Assembly: GCA_030770535.1 (NCBI GenBank)
Contig: JASVEC010000069.1
Coordinates: forward strand, 41,725-105,724
DNA length: 64,000 bases
Source of the DNA: Batkoa obscura
Taxonomy: Eukaryota > Entomophthoromycota > Entomophthoromycetes > Entomophthorales > Batkoaceae
Reading direction: 5' to 3'
Shown: positions 1-12,960 of the stretch, in pieces
Layout of the letters: every line of letters starts with the position of its first letter
Position numbering within the stretch: the first letter of the stretch is position 1
Notes under the pieces: generated by a model
What the model was told of the DNA's origin: nothing
What the model saw: the letters and a program-made list of their open reading frames with translations, nothing else
Databases searched by the model: none
Program-made: the position numbers and the translations under genes

Positions 1-195
1 CTCTCTTAAACTTCTACACTTTAAAATTGCCCTTTCTTACGCTTGTAGAAAAGCTTATTTAGGACCCTTCAATCCTAAAAATCCATGCTCTTTAGAATTT
101 ACTTAGATTCCAGCTAAAAAGAAAGTATTTTATATTGAAGAGAGTTCATTAAACCTAGATAAATTACGGGAGCAAGTAGCTAATCTGTAACTATA
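1..195 (+). pseudogene. 3' end of an unrecognised coding remnant
   Basis: Frame 2 of the plus strand reads as protein-like sequence for about 60 codons from the window edge (KIALSYACRKAYLGPF, then KKKVFYIEESSLNLDKL) and ends at a TAA near 195. The frame is interrupted once. I do not recognise the family. It could be the last exon of a decayed gene or part of a mobile element that begins outside the window. Confidence 0.3.
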
Positions 196-1336
196 ATAAT
201 AAAAGGCATTGTTTATTGTAATAATAGGGTAACCTTTTTTATTTTTTTTATTTATAAGGATATTAAATAAAACGATGGATTAGTTATACAAAAAGCAATT
301 TGTTTATGTCAATAAGATTCTAGGTAACTTAACTACACATTTTTTTAATAGCTTTCCTGTTGATCGATACCCTTGAGCTCTACCACTATGTATTATTATT
401 TTCATTCAAACCTCGTTTAATTTATACTATTTGATATCAGCCTTGTTAAACACTACCTCGAACACATTTCTAAATAAAATTTTGCCAAATTCAGCATTTT
501 GTTACATCCTTTTATAACTATTACTTTTAGTAGTGTTTACTCAGTTTTTTAATGAAAATATGAAAAATTTCAAGTAAAAACATTTAATATGAGGGTGCCT
601 ATTTTGATTGAATTTATTTATTGATTTCTTTTTTTAGAGATCATGTGGCTATAGATCACAGAGCAAATAATGAAAGGCTACAGGCTATTGTCTACTAATC
701 ACAAGTTGGGAATAGCACATTACGAGTCTATTGAGAAATCAAGCCCTTGATAGAGTAGGTCATGATTAGGCTATCTTCGATTGGGTGTTTTTTAAGCACT
801 ATTTGGCGAAAAAAATACTACTAAAATAAAAATAGACATTCTAATATTTATATTCAGCTCTAAGCAACTATGCTTATTATAAAGAAACAGGGTTTTTATT
901 ATAGTATGGTTTGAATGTATTAAACCAATTTAAGCTTTATATATATACTATATTTAAATTAGAACACAATAGTACAGCCATAGAAAATTAAGCAATATGG
1001 TATAAAGCCTTTCAATTTATATTTGAATATCAATAACCAAACTAATAAACGACTCTTTAAAAGCTAATTATAAGAGATAAATACATCATATTCGAATCTA
1101 TCATTAGCTAATTCGTATCATTCATTGAAGATCTAGCTTAATTATTCACTTCTAAAATACATATGATAACCCAAAAATGGCTACTAAATACGATGTTCTA
1201 AAAGTAATATTGATTATTTAAAAACACTCAAATTATTAAATAAGTATAAAAATAAAAGTTCTAAAACAAGAGTTCTATTTTTAAAAAAAAGGGGGTAATA
1301 CATGACAAGGGGTAAAAAAATGAGATTTTTGAATAA
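196..1336. other. Intergenic stretch with decayed coding remnants
   Basis: No intact gene is visible. Two patches, roughly 640-780 and 1010-1260, still have protein-like composition on the plus strand but are broken and I cannot assign a family. The rest is AT-rich spacer leading to the 3' end of the uS5m gene on the other strand. Confidence 0.4.
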
Positions 1337-2266
1337 TTAATTTTTACCATAATACATGTATTGAACATCGACTAATTTTTTACCTCTAGCTTTGGCAATT
1401 TGATCTGGAGTACGTTGATTTTGAAGCGCTTCAAAGAAACATTTAATTACATTCATTGGATTTAATGAACCATAAACTTTAGCTCCTAAATCAGTAATAC
1501 CAATACATTGACAAATTTCATGAATATATAAATTAGTACGTACTCCAAAACCTATATAAAATATTTTTAATCGAAAAATAAATATAAAAATAATATAATA
1601 CCTGGTGGTCTAGCAAAAAGTTTAAGTTTAGTAGCTTTAAACTTTAATTCTAAATCGTGATAAATAGTACGTTTATCATATCTTTCAAATTGAACCATAT
1701 TTTTAATAGCTCTTTGAGTGGCTTTTTTAATTGCTTTTTCAGCTGAATCTCCTTTACCTTCAGCATAACCAGCAGCACCAATACCATTACCAACAACTAC
1801 TAAAGCAGACATGGATGGAATTTTACCCCCACTAGTCATATTAACCGTTCTTTTTACAATCAATACTTTCTTTTTTAATCTTTTAAACATTTCGGGTGTG
1901 ATTCCTAAATCTGAGCTATAAACTACATCCTCACTATCTCCAATAATACTTTCTTTTGGAGGTGGGTAACTTGGATATTCATACTGACCATCTTTTAAAT
2001 TTTTGTCGTTGATCAAATTGTCTACTTTTTCATTAGGGAAATCTAAGTAAGGATGAAATTTGCCTAAGTTTGGATAACCTACTCCACTCGCCTTTTTTTC
2101 GGTATTGTTTTGAAGTAATGTACTACCAGTCGATAAACTCTTAGTTAGTATAGCATTTAAGTTATTGCTAACTTGTATTTATTGTTAACTTATTGATTTA
2201 AATATTTTTATTTGCTTTACCTCCTTTTGACGCTATTCTTTTAATTCCAAAATTCAATAAACTCAT
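1337..2266 (-). CDS. MRPS5: Mitochondrial small-subunit ribosomal protein uS5m (S5)
   Basis: Three exons (2266-2221, 2171-1602, 1551-1337) give 276 aa. The core matches ribosomal protein S5: a basic beta-rich N-terminal RNA-binding segment (KRTVNMTSGGKIPSMSALVVVGNG, seen as two blocks), then the GAAGYAEGKGDSAEKAI helix region, then the C-terminal domain with FGVRTNLYIHEICQCIGI and a basic end (KARGKKLVDVQYMYYGKN). The N-terminal about 70 residues are poorly conserved and begin with a short basic, hydroxylated stretch suited to mitochondrial import. Length and extension fit mitochondrial rather than cytosolic S5. The second intron (1552-1601) has GTATTA/TATAG borders. The first one (2172-2220) uses GTAAAG and a less usual AAG acceptor, so exon 1 is the weakest part. 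Expected role: small mitoribosomal subunit, decoding fidelity. Confidence 0.85.
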
Positions 2267-2510
2267 TTTTAAAATTCTAAAAAATAACAAATTTAATTTT
2301 TTTAAATTTTATTAAATTTAATGGGATATTTGAACAATTCTATACAAACTTTGTAGTTTATGCCAGCAAATAAAATTTAATTGACAACAAAAAAAATAAA
2401 CTTAAAATTTAAAATTATATAAATGTATCAAAATAAAAAACAAATAGCATCAATAAATGTTTAATATAAAAATCGAAACTATTTATTATCATAACTACTA
2501 AACATTTTAT

Positions 2511-3734
2511 TTAATCATCTGATAACAAGTCTTCCAACTCTTTCTCTTCTTCTTCCGTAAGCGTAACATTACTTGGCTTTGAATATTCTAATGGTTTTAA
2601 GTCCTCAAAATTGGGTTGTTTACCAATATCTTTCAACAACCAAGATCTAAGACTACCATCTAAAGAAGCAGAAATGATTTTTTGGTCTTTATTAATAAAT
2701 GTAATAGCAGTAATTTCATCCCAATGACCATTAAAAGTACCTAATAAAGTTTCATTTAAAACATCAAATACACGTATAATCTCATCTCTTCCGCCAGTAA
2801 TACAATATCGATTGTCTTCTGTTACATAAATACTCCTTACATGATCTGGATGCTCAAAGGAGGTATCTATTTTATTTTCGATTAAACTATATCTTTTAAC
2901 TGTTTTATCACCAGAACTAGACCATATTTCATCTTCCGTTAAAAATAATTTATAGACTGTAGTTAAATGATATTCGAATATATTTTCAATTTTATAATCG
3001 CTTTTTATATTCCATTGAATAATTTTCAAATCTCCAGAACAAGTATAAATAAAATCATTATCTATACTTATTTTAATATCTTCAATGGTCCCCTTATGTC
3101 CTTTTAATATTCTACAGCTTTTTGTTTGATCAAACGGATAAATTCGAAGCTCTTTATCACTTGAACCTGATATTAGATACCTTTTACCATCTTTTATAAA
3201 TGTATTAACACATTTAACAAAATCATTGTGCTCTGAATATGTTTTGACAATCTTATTTTCCTATGATTATGGTATTAGTGTTATTTCAAATACTATTGCT
3301 ATTTATCCTTTACTTTAACATTCCATAGTATCAGTTTTTTGTCCCAAGAACCTGATAACAAATACTCTTCCCCATTTTCTTGAAAATACTTAATACAAGT
3401 AACAGGAGCTTGATGACCTTTAAATACCTTAATTGTTTTTTCTGTCTAAACCATAAATTAACCGACTGTATAAGAATAAAAACTAATAATAATTTACTTT
3501 TAGATTTAAATATCTAATAATGTTACCGGCGTGAGCCAAAAAAACTTTATCTTCCGAAGGATGTTTTTCTAAAGCTAAGATTTTGTTATTAAACTCAATG
3601 GGTTGACCAACTAAATCTTTAGGTAGCTTTTTTTTGGCTTCAATTCTTTTTATATTCTCGATATCGCGATCCGTTTGAAAAAAATGCTCACTACTCGTTC
3701 CATAATTGACTCCTGTATTGTTACTTATACTCAT
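2511..3734 (-). CDS. WD40-repeat protein of unknown function
   Basis: Exons 3734-3498, 3445-3314 and 3260-2511 give 372 aa. The chain holds about six to seven WD40 blades, with clear GH...WD spacing: KGHQAPVTCIKY...SGSWDKKLILWN, SEHNDFVKCV...SGSSDKELRIY, KGHKGTIEDIKI, HPDHVRSIYV...GGRDEIIRVFD, GHWDEITAITF...SASLDGSLRSW. The N-terminal 60 residues are charged and contain IEAKKKLPKDLVGQP. The C-terminus is strongly acidic (TEEEEKELEDLLSDD). No signal peptide or membrane segment is seen. This general layout occurs in uncharacterised fungal WD40 scaffold proteins; I could not tie it to a named orthologue. It is transcribed away from the RNA polymerase I gene, with a 0.8-kb spacer between the two starts. 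Confidence 0.8.
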
Positions 3735-4521
3735 TTTCAAAAAAAACGGTTTCGAAATTTAAAATTATTATTATATTGATTGGTGATATAAGTCAATAGA
3801 TTTGAGTTTTTCAACCAAGATGTTTATTAGAATTTTGCAATTAAGTAAAAATTTTGCATTTAAAATAACGAACCGAAATTTTAAGTTGGTTTCAAAGACT
3901 CAAAATAGGTATAATATATACTATACGTTTATTATAACGCTATTAAGTATCACATCATCGCTTTGTTTAGTTTCATAATTTCGTTTATTTATCTAGAATT
4001 AAGATATCAATTTTTATTTCAGATCAAGCTTAGTCAAAAAATCACTTAGCTTCGTTTCAACTAGAGAACAAGTGGAAATGTTTTTAAGAAACTAATTAGC
4101 CAATACGACTGTTCAAGCTTGGATGCGTGCTGGTTAACCGTTAACTTTAAGATAAATTATAAACATCAAGCTGAAAAAGCATAATAACGCAAATAGTTGA
4201 CTATAAAAGTTATCACTAGCTAACGTACATTCAAACTTAAGTAGTTGTATTCCCTAATTGATTTGAGATTTCAAAAAATGGCAAAAATGGGTAATTGATA
4301 GAAAACACTCCCGAGTATTTAAACAAGGTTATGATGGTCATACTTTTTTCATAATTTATTCTTTATTATAATTATATTGTTTTGAAATAAACATTGCCAA
4401 ACAATTTTAATTTTTTGAATTTAAATTTAAAAATTTTAAATCCTAAATCCAAATCCCATAATTTTTGATCTTTCAAATTGAATCTTAGAATTATTGAATT
4501 AAATATTTTTTATAGAAAAAA
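3735..4521 (+). pseudogene. Intergenic spacer with a decayed coding remnant
   Basis: Between the divergent WD40 and Pol I genes, about 4020-4330 on the plus strand reads as broken protein (FVSTREQVEMFLRN, LANTTVQAWMRAG, then KWQKWVIDRKHSRVFKQGYDGH split by stops). TAA interrupts it at positions where Gln would fit (LRN-stop-LAN, RAG-stop-PLTLR). The family was not recognised. The flanks hold the promoters of both neighbours, with no clear TATA element assigned. Confidence 0.4.
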
Positions 4522-7500
4522 ATGAATATATCCCAGCCAATAAGCTCGGAAGTAGCGGGAGTCAACTTCTCGATCTATACGCCCGAAGAAATTAGAAAGA
4601 TCTCCGTTAAACCTATTTATGACCCAAAAACATTTGATATCTATAATAACCCAAATAAAGGCGGTTTATATGATCCAGCTTTAGGTGCTTGTGATACAGC
4701 AGATATGTAATTATTATTATTATCATTATTGAAATAAGTTTTAAATTTCAAACTTTTTTAGTTGCGGTACTTGTAGCTTAGATAAATCAGCCTGTCCAGG
4801 CCATTTTGGACATATAGAATTGCCTGTTCCTGTTATCAATGCCTTATTTTATGAGCAAGTATTACGTTTACTTGCATCAAAATGTTTTTTTTGTCACAAA
4901 TTGAGATTCAGTAACAAAAATGTAATTTTCTATATCGTAGTATTTTACTTAAGCTAAATTGAAATTTTAGAGAATTATTTTTATGGCCAAGTTTAAATTA
5001 CTCCAAGCTGGCTTAATTGCACAAGCTGAAAATTTAGATCCATCGATGATACCAAATACTACATCAGGTACCAACATTGAAGATCCTGGAAAGAAAGCTA
5101 TGGCCATTTTTAATAATATTAAGAATGCGTATTTAAAAAGTGAAAAAACAGATAAGCTACCAGGGTTCCAAAAATCCACAAATACTAATAATTTACACTC
5201 TGAATTTATTAGAGAAATTTTAAAAAGTTCATCAAGTTGCAATGTATGTAAAACTTGTGGTGGCGTCGCTGTTAAAGTTTCTCATGATTCTTATCATAAA
5301 ATCTTTCAAGCTCCATTATCTAAAAAGAAATTAGCTAAAATGCAAATGTTGAATATTTCCATAGGTGACGTTTTTAAGCAATCTAGCCTTTCAACTCAAA
5401 AGAAAGAATTTGAAGCTGATGTTGAGATTGTCAAAGAAGCAGCTGAAATTTATAGTCAAACTAAAGTCACCAATGGCCAATTAGACAATTTAGAACAAGT
5501 TCAAAATGGTGATACAATAGAAGAAGAAGAAGAAGAAGAACCGAAAATAAATGGTAAAGGTGGTAAAGAAGGTTTAACTTTATTAACTCCATTACATGTT
5601 TTACATCACATCCATCTTTTATTTGAAAAAGAAAAAGAAATTTGCTCCATCCTTTTTGGTGATATTACTGGAAGAACCAAGTTAGATTCTAGAATGTTTT
5701 TATTAGAAGTTGTTTCAGTTCCTCCTTCTAGATTCCGTCCAGCTGCTATGATGAATGGGTCCATTATGGAAAATCCACAAACTGCTAATCTTGCTAAAAT
5801 TTTAAATGCTTGTCAAAGCGTCAAAGAAGCATCGAATCAAAAAGATAGATTGGATTTATTAATTGATTCTTGGATTCAACTGCAAAAAGATGTCAATGCT
5901 CTTATTGATTCTTCCCGTGGTAATAATAATTATAATAAAGATCCATTACCAGGTATAAAACAAGTGCTTGAAAAGAAAGAAGGCTTATTCCGTAAACACA
6001 TGATGGGAAAACGTGTAAATTATGCTGCTCGTTCAGTTATTTCCCCAGATCCAAATATTGAAACTAATGAAATTGGTATACCCCCTGTTTTCGCAACCAC
6101 CCTTACTTACCCTGAGCCAGTTACACACTATAATGTTAAAAAGCTTAGAGATGCTGTCATAAAAGGTCCAAAAGTATGGCCAGGAGCTACACATGTTCAA
6201 CATGAGGATGGTACATTAACTCAACTTGAAGCTTTAAGCACCGAATCAAGAATTGCACTTGCTAATCAATTACTTACACCTCAAGATTCAATGGCGACAT
6301 CTTTACAATCTGGCAGTGCATTTGCTCCACAAGTCCAAGGAATTAACAAGAAAGTTTACCGCCACATTGGTAATGGCGATATTGTTTTGTTAAACAGACA
6401 GCCTACTTTACATAAGCCTTCTATTATGGCCCATAAAGTTCGTGTACTTCCTGGTGAAAAAACTATTCGTATGCACTATGCTAACTGTAATACTTATAAT
6501 GCTGATTTTGATGGTGATGAAATGAATATTCATTTCCCTCAAAGTGAAGTTGCAAGATCTGAGGCTTATATGATTGCCAATACTGATAACCAATACCTTG
6601 TTCCAACCAACGGTGCTCCTTTGAGAGGTTTGATCCAAGATCACGTTGCTACAGGTGTCCTTATGACTTGTAAAGATACATTCTTCACCCGTGAAGAATA
6701 TATGCAATTGATTTATGGTTCTTTTAGACCTGAAGATGATCTTGAAGATGATCAACGTATTATCACTGTACCACCAGCAGTTTTTAAACCTCGTCCCTTA
6801 TGGACTGGTAAACAAATCATTACTACTATAATGGCCAATTTAACCCGTAAATTTGAGCCTATTAACCTTGAATCTAAATGCAGGGTACCAGCTAGGTATT
6901 GGGATAAATCTGCGCCCGAAGAAGGTAAAGTTATCTTTGTTCAAGGAGAGTATATCACTGGTTGTCTTGATAAAAATCAATTTGGTGCTTCATCCTATGG
7001 TTTAGTTCACGCTGTCTATGAGCTTTATGGTGCAATAACAGCAGGAAAATTATTAAGTATTTTAGGAAGACTTTTTACTAAATATTGTCAACATCGTGGT
7101 TTCACTTGTAGAATGGATGATTTAGGATTAACTCCAATTGGTGATAAATGGAGAAGAGATATTATTTCAGAAAGTACTGGTGCTGGTCAAGAAGCTACTA
7201 TTGGCTATATTGGCCTTAAAGGACAAGAAAAATTTAAAAATTTCCAAAACGACTTTTTAGACCGTATGCAAGAAGTTTACCATAATGATGAAAAACTTCA
7301 AGGCTTAGATGCCACTATGAAAAATAAAATGAATGGAATTACTTCTTCCATTATTCAAAGTTGTATTCCAGATGGCCTTTATCGTAAATTTCCACAAAAT
7401 CATATGCAGGTTATGACAGTTTCTGGTGCCAAAGGTTCTAATGTGAATGTATCTCAAATTTCATGTTTATTAGGACAACAAGAACTTGAAGGTCGTCGTG

Positions 7501-9714
7501 TACCATTGATGGCCTCTGGTAAAACACTACCATCTTTCCAACCTTATGAAACTTCCGCTAGAGCTGGTGGTTTCATTGCTGGTCGATTCTTAACTGGTAT
7601 TAAACCACAAGAGTATTTCTTCCATTGTATGGCTGGTCGTGAAGGTTTAATTGATACAGCTGTTAAAACCTCACGTTCTGGCTATATTCAACGATGTCTT
7701 ATTAAACATCTTGAAGGTCTCCGTGTTCATTATGATTATACTGTTAGAGATTTCGATGGTTCCCTTCTTCAATTTTACTATGGTGAAGATGGTTTAGATG
7801 TCACTAAACAAAAGTACATTAATAAGTTTGAGTTTTCTGCTAAGAATTATTCTGCTATTAAAAATAGATATCCAATTAATCAAACCGCCTTTAATCATAT
7901 CGATGGGAGTGATGCCATTAATTATAGTAAAAAAGTGGCCAAGAAACCTTATAAATATGATCCTACCATGGCTTTATATTCTCCTTCTAAATATCTTGGT
8001 TCCGTTTCAGAGAAATTTTATGGTGCCTTAAATAAATTTACATCTGATCCATCAAATGAACACTTATGGAAAGAAAGTGCTGGCGATTCTAATGCTGTTA
8101 CAAAACGTAAATTCAAGACTCTGATGAACCTTAAATTTATGAGATCACTTGCAGATCCTGGAGAAGCAGTTGGTCTTTTAGCTGCCCAGTCCGTTGGTGA
8201 ACCATCTACTCAAATGACATTGAACACTTTCCATTTTGCTGGTTTTGGTGCAAAGAACGTTACTCTTGGTATTCCTCGTCTTAGGGAAATTGTTATGGTT
8301 GCTTCTAAAGAAATTAAAACGCCTTCAATGACTTTGTCTATTAAACCTGAAGTCACAGATCAAGAAAAAGAAGACTTCTGTAAACAAATCACTAAATTAC
8401 GTCTAAGTGAATTGACAGATGAAATTGAAGTTGTTGAAAGTTTAGCTACTGTAGAAAACACCCTTACCAAACAATATGTCATCAAACTTAAACTTTTCTC
8501 TCCAGAAGAATATACTCCAGAGTTTAGTGTTACTCCTCGATTAGTGGAACGTAGTATGATATTTTTTGCCAAGCGTCTTGAACACTTGCTTGTTTTAGAA
8601 CTTCGTCGTAAGGGCATCAGAATATCAATGCTTAATCCAGGTGAAAAGAAAGGTGAAGATGATGAAGACGATGGTGAAGGTATCGATGATAAGCCAAGTA
8701 CAAAGAAGAAAGCTGATACAGGAGATTTATCTGATGGAGATGATGCTGAAGAATCTGATGGAGATGATGATGCTAAGAAGAGTGAAAAGAGTAAACAAAA
8801 GGGAGTTTATGAAAATGAAGATGAAAAAGATGACGAACTTGAAGCTATTAATAAAGAATTTGCTGATGGAGGTGAAGAATTAGATGAAAAGGAGGTTGAG
8901 GAAACAATCAAAAAGTCTATCAATGATACTATCTCAGTCTATGATAATATCATCAAAAAGGCCAAATTTATTACTGACTTCAAATTTGATAATGAAGGAG
9001 GCAATTATGCTGAGTTCTGCCTTAACTTCCCAGTTAAAACAAAGAAAATTCTTATGGTTGGTATTGCTGAAAAAGCTTGTAAACAAGCCATTGTTCGTCA
9101 AGTTAAAAATATTGAAAGAGCCTTCCCAATTGAAAATGAAGCTGCTAACGATATGAGAAGATTAATAGCTACGGAAGGTTTAAATATTCAAGATATATGG
9201 AAATATTCCGATATCATTGACGTTAATAATATAGAAACAAATGATTGTTATAATATGCTTATAACGTATGGTGTTGAAGCTTGTAGAAATTCAATTAAGA
9301 GAGAAATTGCTTCTGTGTTCGGAGTTTATGGTATTGAAGTTGATCAACGTCATTTAGCATTAATCGCTGATTATATGGTAATTTTATTTTATTTTATTTT
9401 AAGACTAATTAACTCTAATTTTGATTAGACTTATGAAGGTGGCTATAGAGCATTCAATCGTATGTCTATTAAAACTTGTCCATCACCACTTCAACAAATG
9501 TCCTTTGAAACAACGGTTTCTTTCCTTGCAAAAGCGGTTCTGTAAGTTTAAAATTTTCTATTTTATATTTATAGCTTATAATTGTTTTAGCCATAATGAT
9601 CATGATACCTTAATGTCACCATCATCTAGAATTGTACTTGGTAAAGTAGTTGAGGGTGGTACTGGAGCCTTTGGTATTTACCAACCAATTACACTAAATT
9701 CTAAAGTACATTAA
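4522..9714 (+). CDS. RPA190: DNA-directed RNA polymerase I subunit RPA1 (largest subunit)
   Basis: Five exons (4522-4706, 4762-4921, 4971-9377, 9429-9541, 9591-9714) give 1662 aa, the normal size for the Pol I largest subunit (about 1660 in yeast). Seen: an N-terminal clamp with zinc-binding CGTCSLDKSACPGHFGH, a second Cys-pair zinc site (SCNVCKTCGG), the active-site loop NADFDGDEMNIHFP at about residues 625-638 with the three Mg-binding aspartates, the bridge and trigger regions (GREGLIDTAVKTSRSGYIQR; QMTLNTFHFAGFGAKNVTLGIPRLREI), and the C-terminal NRMSIKTCPSPLQQMSFETT plus SPSSRIVLGKVVEGGTGAF. The opening (ISFx-Y-E-E-IRK-S-K) and the acidic insertion of about 70 residues near residue 1340-1420 are Pol I traits, not Pol II or III; there is no CTD heptad tail. 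It synthesises the 35S rRNA precursor in the nucleolus. Start is the first ATG, after an A-rich leader. Confidence 0.97.
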
Positions 9715-10362
9715 GTAACGTTGTAGTTTAATAGATTTGTAGAAAATTTTTTATATGTCCTTTATACTTTAATGCTATTACGTTTGTTACCCTTTTTTAT
9801 AGAATATAATTTTAAATCTAGTCAATTTAATTTTATTAATTAAAAATTCATAATCTTGTTTATATATTTGAATTGTTTTATTATAACTGTTATCAGTACT
9901 GGCTTTTACTTTTGACATTTGCTATTGAATAATTTGTTAATTATAAAATACCGTATTATTAAAGGAGGTTATATAACAATTTTGTCAAAAATTTTCCTTC
10001 TATTCCTTAATTGGCACCACTATTTAAAATGCTACTATTTTTTTAATATAATGCAATTTAACAAAACGATTATCTATGGTGTAATATTTCAAATAGATAT
10101 AATGATATTGTTGAATAATTAATATAGAAAATCCCATTCAAAAGGAATTTTTAAATTTTAAGGCTACAAAATAAATAGGATTTGCTTGAAGTTAAATACA
10201 AATAATCTTAGTGAGATGAAATATGGTTTGCAATTCAAGTAATACAAAGCAACCAATTAAGCATTATTAAGGCTTCAAAGTTTAATTACACTTATTTTTT
10301 ACCTTGCTTTATCATTTTACCTTAAATAAATAAATGAGGCCATAACTACTTTAATATATCTA
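9715..10362. other. AT-rich intergenic spacer
   Basis: Downstream region of the Pol I gene, leading into the repeat and F-box relic block. Short open frames here have no protein-like character. Nothing else seen. Confidence 0.5.
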
Positions 10363-10466
10363 TATGGGGATGTATTTTTGTGTTTAAGAGCTTTACTAAT
10401 AATTTTTCCACTCAAATAGTGCTTAAAGAATGGAAAAAGTAATAAAACTAAAAAACCATCCCCATA
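10363..10466 (+). mobile_element. MITE copy (about 105 bp, TA-flanked, forward)
   Basis: Ends TATGGGGATGT...CCATCCCCATA form a terminal inverted repeat; the interior carries the family core TTTTTCCACTCAAATAGTGCTTAAAG followed by GGAAAAAG, which makes a second internal inverted repeat. It lies 34 bp upstream of F-box relic copy 1. Confidence 0.85.
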
Positions 10467-10494
10467 TCAATCTTTCTTTTCTGTTGATTGCACT

Positions 10495-11868
10495 TTGAAA
10501 TACCATTAAAACTAGAATTATTATCCGAAATATTACTAGAAGATGTTTTCAAACTATTAAACCCAATAGAGTTATTTGAGCTATGCTATAGGTAAATAAA
10601 GTCATTGAGTACAACTTAATCATTCCAAATTGCGCCCAACATGAGTTAGATAGGTACATAAACTATCAAAATCAAAATTATACAGATAACAAGTTTAAAA
10701 ATATCAGGACTATCAAGAAAAATTCATTAAAGAAGATGAAAAACTAATGATACACTTGAACATAGCTAATAAAATTATTAAATACTTAGGTTATTACCCA
10801 AACGTTATATTTATAGATTATGTGAAAACATCTAATAATTTTAGTATTAGTAATGATAATTGGGATGATATTTGGAATAGTATTGGAGATGATAGAAATA
10901 ATAATAATGATAGCAATGACGATAATAATATTATTAATAGTGATAATAAAATTGAGATAAGCGTTAAATTATCAAGACTAGAGAGATTGATTATACGTTT
11001 TTTCAATTATGAAGAATCATTAAAGTCATTTAATAATTATTTAAAGTAACTCAGGACAGTTAAAGTGATTGGATACAATAATACACTTATTAAGAATATT
11101 ATTAAATATTTAAATCCGTCTTAATTAAAGGTGCTGAAAATACATCCCAGAAACAACTTACATCTTAAAGGATTAGATACTATTAAAGCAAAATTTAATA
11201 ATTTAAAGAGATTCAACTAAAAATCATATGGAAGTATTAAAGGTTTTAATAAAATTTAAAACTAAAGGACATTTTGATAGTTATATAAATTCGACTGTTT
11301 TAGCACTTTGAAGCAATCTGAAAATAAAAAAATAGCTGTTGAAGACCTTTATTGGTTTGATATTAACAACAAGCATAATGTAGAGGTGATAGAAAATAGT
11401 AACCTTATTGTTTTAGGTTACTTTGTTGCACATTATAGTCTTAATCTTTGCTCTTTAATATTACTAACGATAAAAGAAATTCATATCGGTAGATTATCTA
11501 TAGATTTCCTGTATTCTATTTCATTGTCAAATATTCAATTATTAAACTTAAATATTTTGATTATAATTCTATAGAGTCACTTTATAATCCCAATTCAAAT
11601 AAAGTAGACTGTAATTCAGCTAAAAGCAAATTTATAAAACATTGAAATTCAGCTTTGTCTTAACTTTGATCAGTTCTTTTTCTTGTCCTTTTTTTCAAAT
11701 ATTGAACTATTGAGGGTTAAGTACTTTAAGTTGACGAATATTGATACAACTGTCGACTATAAACTTGCTAGTCCACCACTGCTTGTTTCTACTTATATGA
11801 AAGACATAAACATTGCGACTTATAACAAACTAATAAGCATTACTATTTTAGACTGGGTAAGGTTATAA
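10495..11868 (+). pseudogene. F-box-like gene relic, copy 1
   Basis: The translation starts LKLELLSEILLEDVFKLLNP then IELFEL, the hydrophobic pattern of an F-box, and corresponds to the N-termini of the four other copies in the window. It ends ISITILDWVRL-stop, matching the tails of copies 3 and 4 (NITMLNWAKL, VSILEWIKIQ). Between are Leu/Ile/Asn-rich segments like a degenerate leucine-rich-repeat region. The start codon position reads ATA and several stops and frame changes break the roughly 460-codon gene. A short Asn/Asp-rich low-complexity patch lies near 10890-10960. An intact member would be expected to recruit substrates to an SCF ubiquitin ligase. Confidence 0.6.
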
Positions 11869-11897
11869 CAAACTATCATTTAGACTTATTTTAACAT

Positions 11898-12000
11898 TTG
11901 GGGATGTATTTTGGTATTTAAGAATTTTACTAGCAATTTTTCCACTCAAATAGCACTTAAAAATGGAAAAAATAATGAAGTCAAAAAAAACACTCCCATA
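11898..12000 (+). mobile_element. MITE copy (forward)
   Basis: Same family; left end TTTGGGGATGT, right end ACTCCCATA, so the termini have diverged slightly. Lies 30 bp after the stop of F-box relic copy 1 and 13 bp before another copy. Confidence 0.8.
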
Positions 12001-12013
12001 TTATGATGAAATA

Positions 12014-12118
12014 TATGGAGATGGATTTCTGTATTTAAGAATTTTACTAACAATTTTTCCACCCAAATAGCGCTTAAAAGATGGAAAAAATAATAAAGCC
12101 AAAAAAACAGCCCCAATA
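12014..12118 (+). mobile_element. MITE copy (forward)
   Basis: TATGGAGATGG...CAGCCCCAATA with the usual internal core (CCACCCAAATAGCGCTTAAAAG). Direct tandem neighbour of the preceding copy, in the same orientation. Confidence 0.8.
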
Positions 12119-12960
12119 TTGTGTAAGATTTTGGCCTAAAGATTCAGGCCACATAAAAGTTGAAAATTTTATAAATTTTTTGTCTCTGTACAAGCCTATG
12201 GGTAGTCTCGGAAAATTTCTAGAAGGAATCTAACTATCTGAACTCCAATAGTGAAGGCATTATGGAGGGTTCTCCACAATAAATAGTAGTGTTTAGTGTC
12301 AAGGCTTAACAAAAACCATCAATCAGCAAAATCAAATTACAATATCTATTCTGATTTGATAAAACAATCTAAATTGAGTTATTATTGTTAATTGAAAGAG
12401 ATTTTAATACATTTTCATTTGTTACTTTCATTGAATAATTTTCTGAAATACAATCAAGTTTTTCAAAGGTTCCAGAAGAAAGCAACTCCATGCGGTTTTT
12501 TAATGTAATGGGTTTTAAAAGAATTTTTGATAAATTTAATGGTTACATTAGTGAGGTGATTGAGTTTCAAATACTAATTGCCTATATATCTAGGTGATGT
12601 AATAGGCAAGTTTTTTCTATTTTTATTTTTATTTTTATTTTTATTTTTAAAGACTAATAAACTAATATCAATAGACAACGATCCTTAAATAGAATTAATC
12701 AAATTAGTCTATTAAATAATAACTACTTAAAACAAGTCTAATTATTTTTTATATATTAACTTTTAAATCAATACTCCAATAAACGAGCTAAGCGAAAATA
12801 TTATTCTAAGATAATTTTCTAACAGTTATTTCTAAGAATATGTGTCATTCAAAACGTTATAATTACAATGTTATACTAAAATTTAATAAATTGAAGCCCA
12901 AGTAATGATAAAAATTAGCCAACTAAACATTATTAGAACTTGTAAGATTCAAAATGCTGA
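12119..12960. other. Intergenic spacer with a TTTTTA microsatellite
   Basis: No gene seen. A pyrimidine microsatellite of five to six TTTTTA units lies at about 12612-12650. The remainder is unassigned AT-rich sequence between F-box relic copies 1 and 2. Confidence 0.5.

Noticed and set aside
780-840. Possible MITE at 780-840 (TTTTAAGCACTATTTGG)
   Set aside because: Only about 20 bp of the core resembles the family; no terminal inverted repeats.
8641-9156. Plus-strand open frames within the Pol I gene
   Set aside because: Out-of-frame shadows of the acidic insertion of RPA1.
9919-10122. 67-codon open frame after the Pol I gene
   Set aside because: Ile/Asn/Tyr/Phe-rich chance frame with no supporting features.
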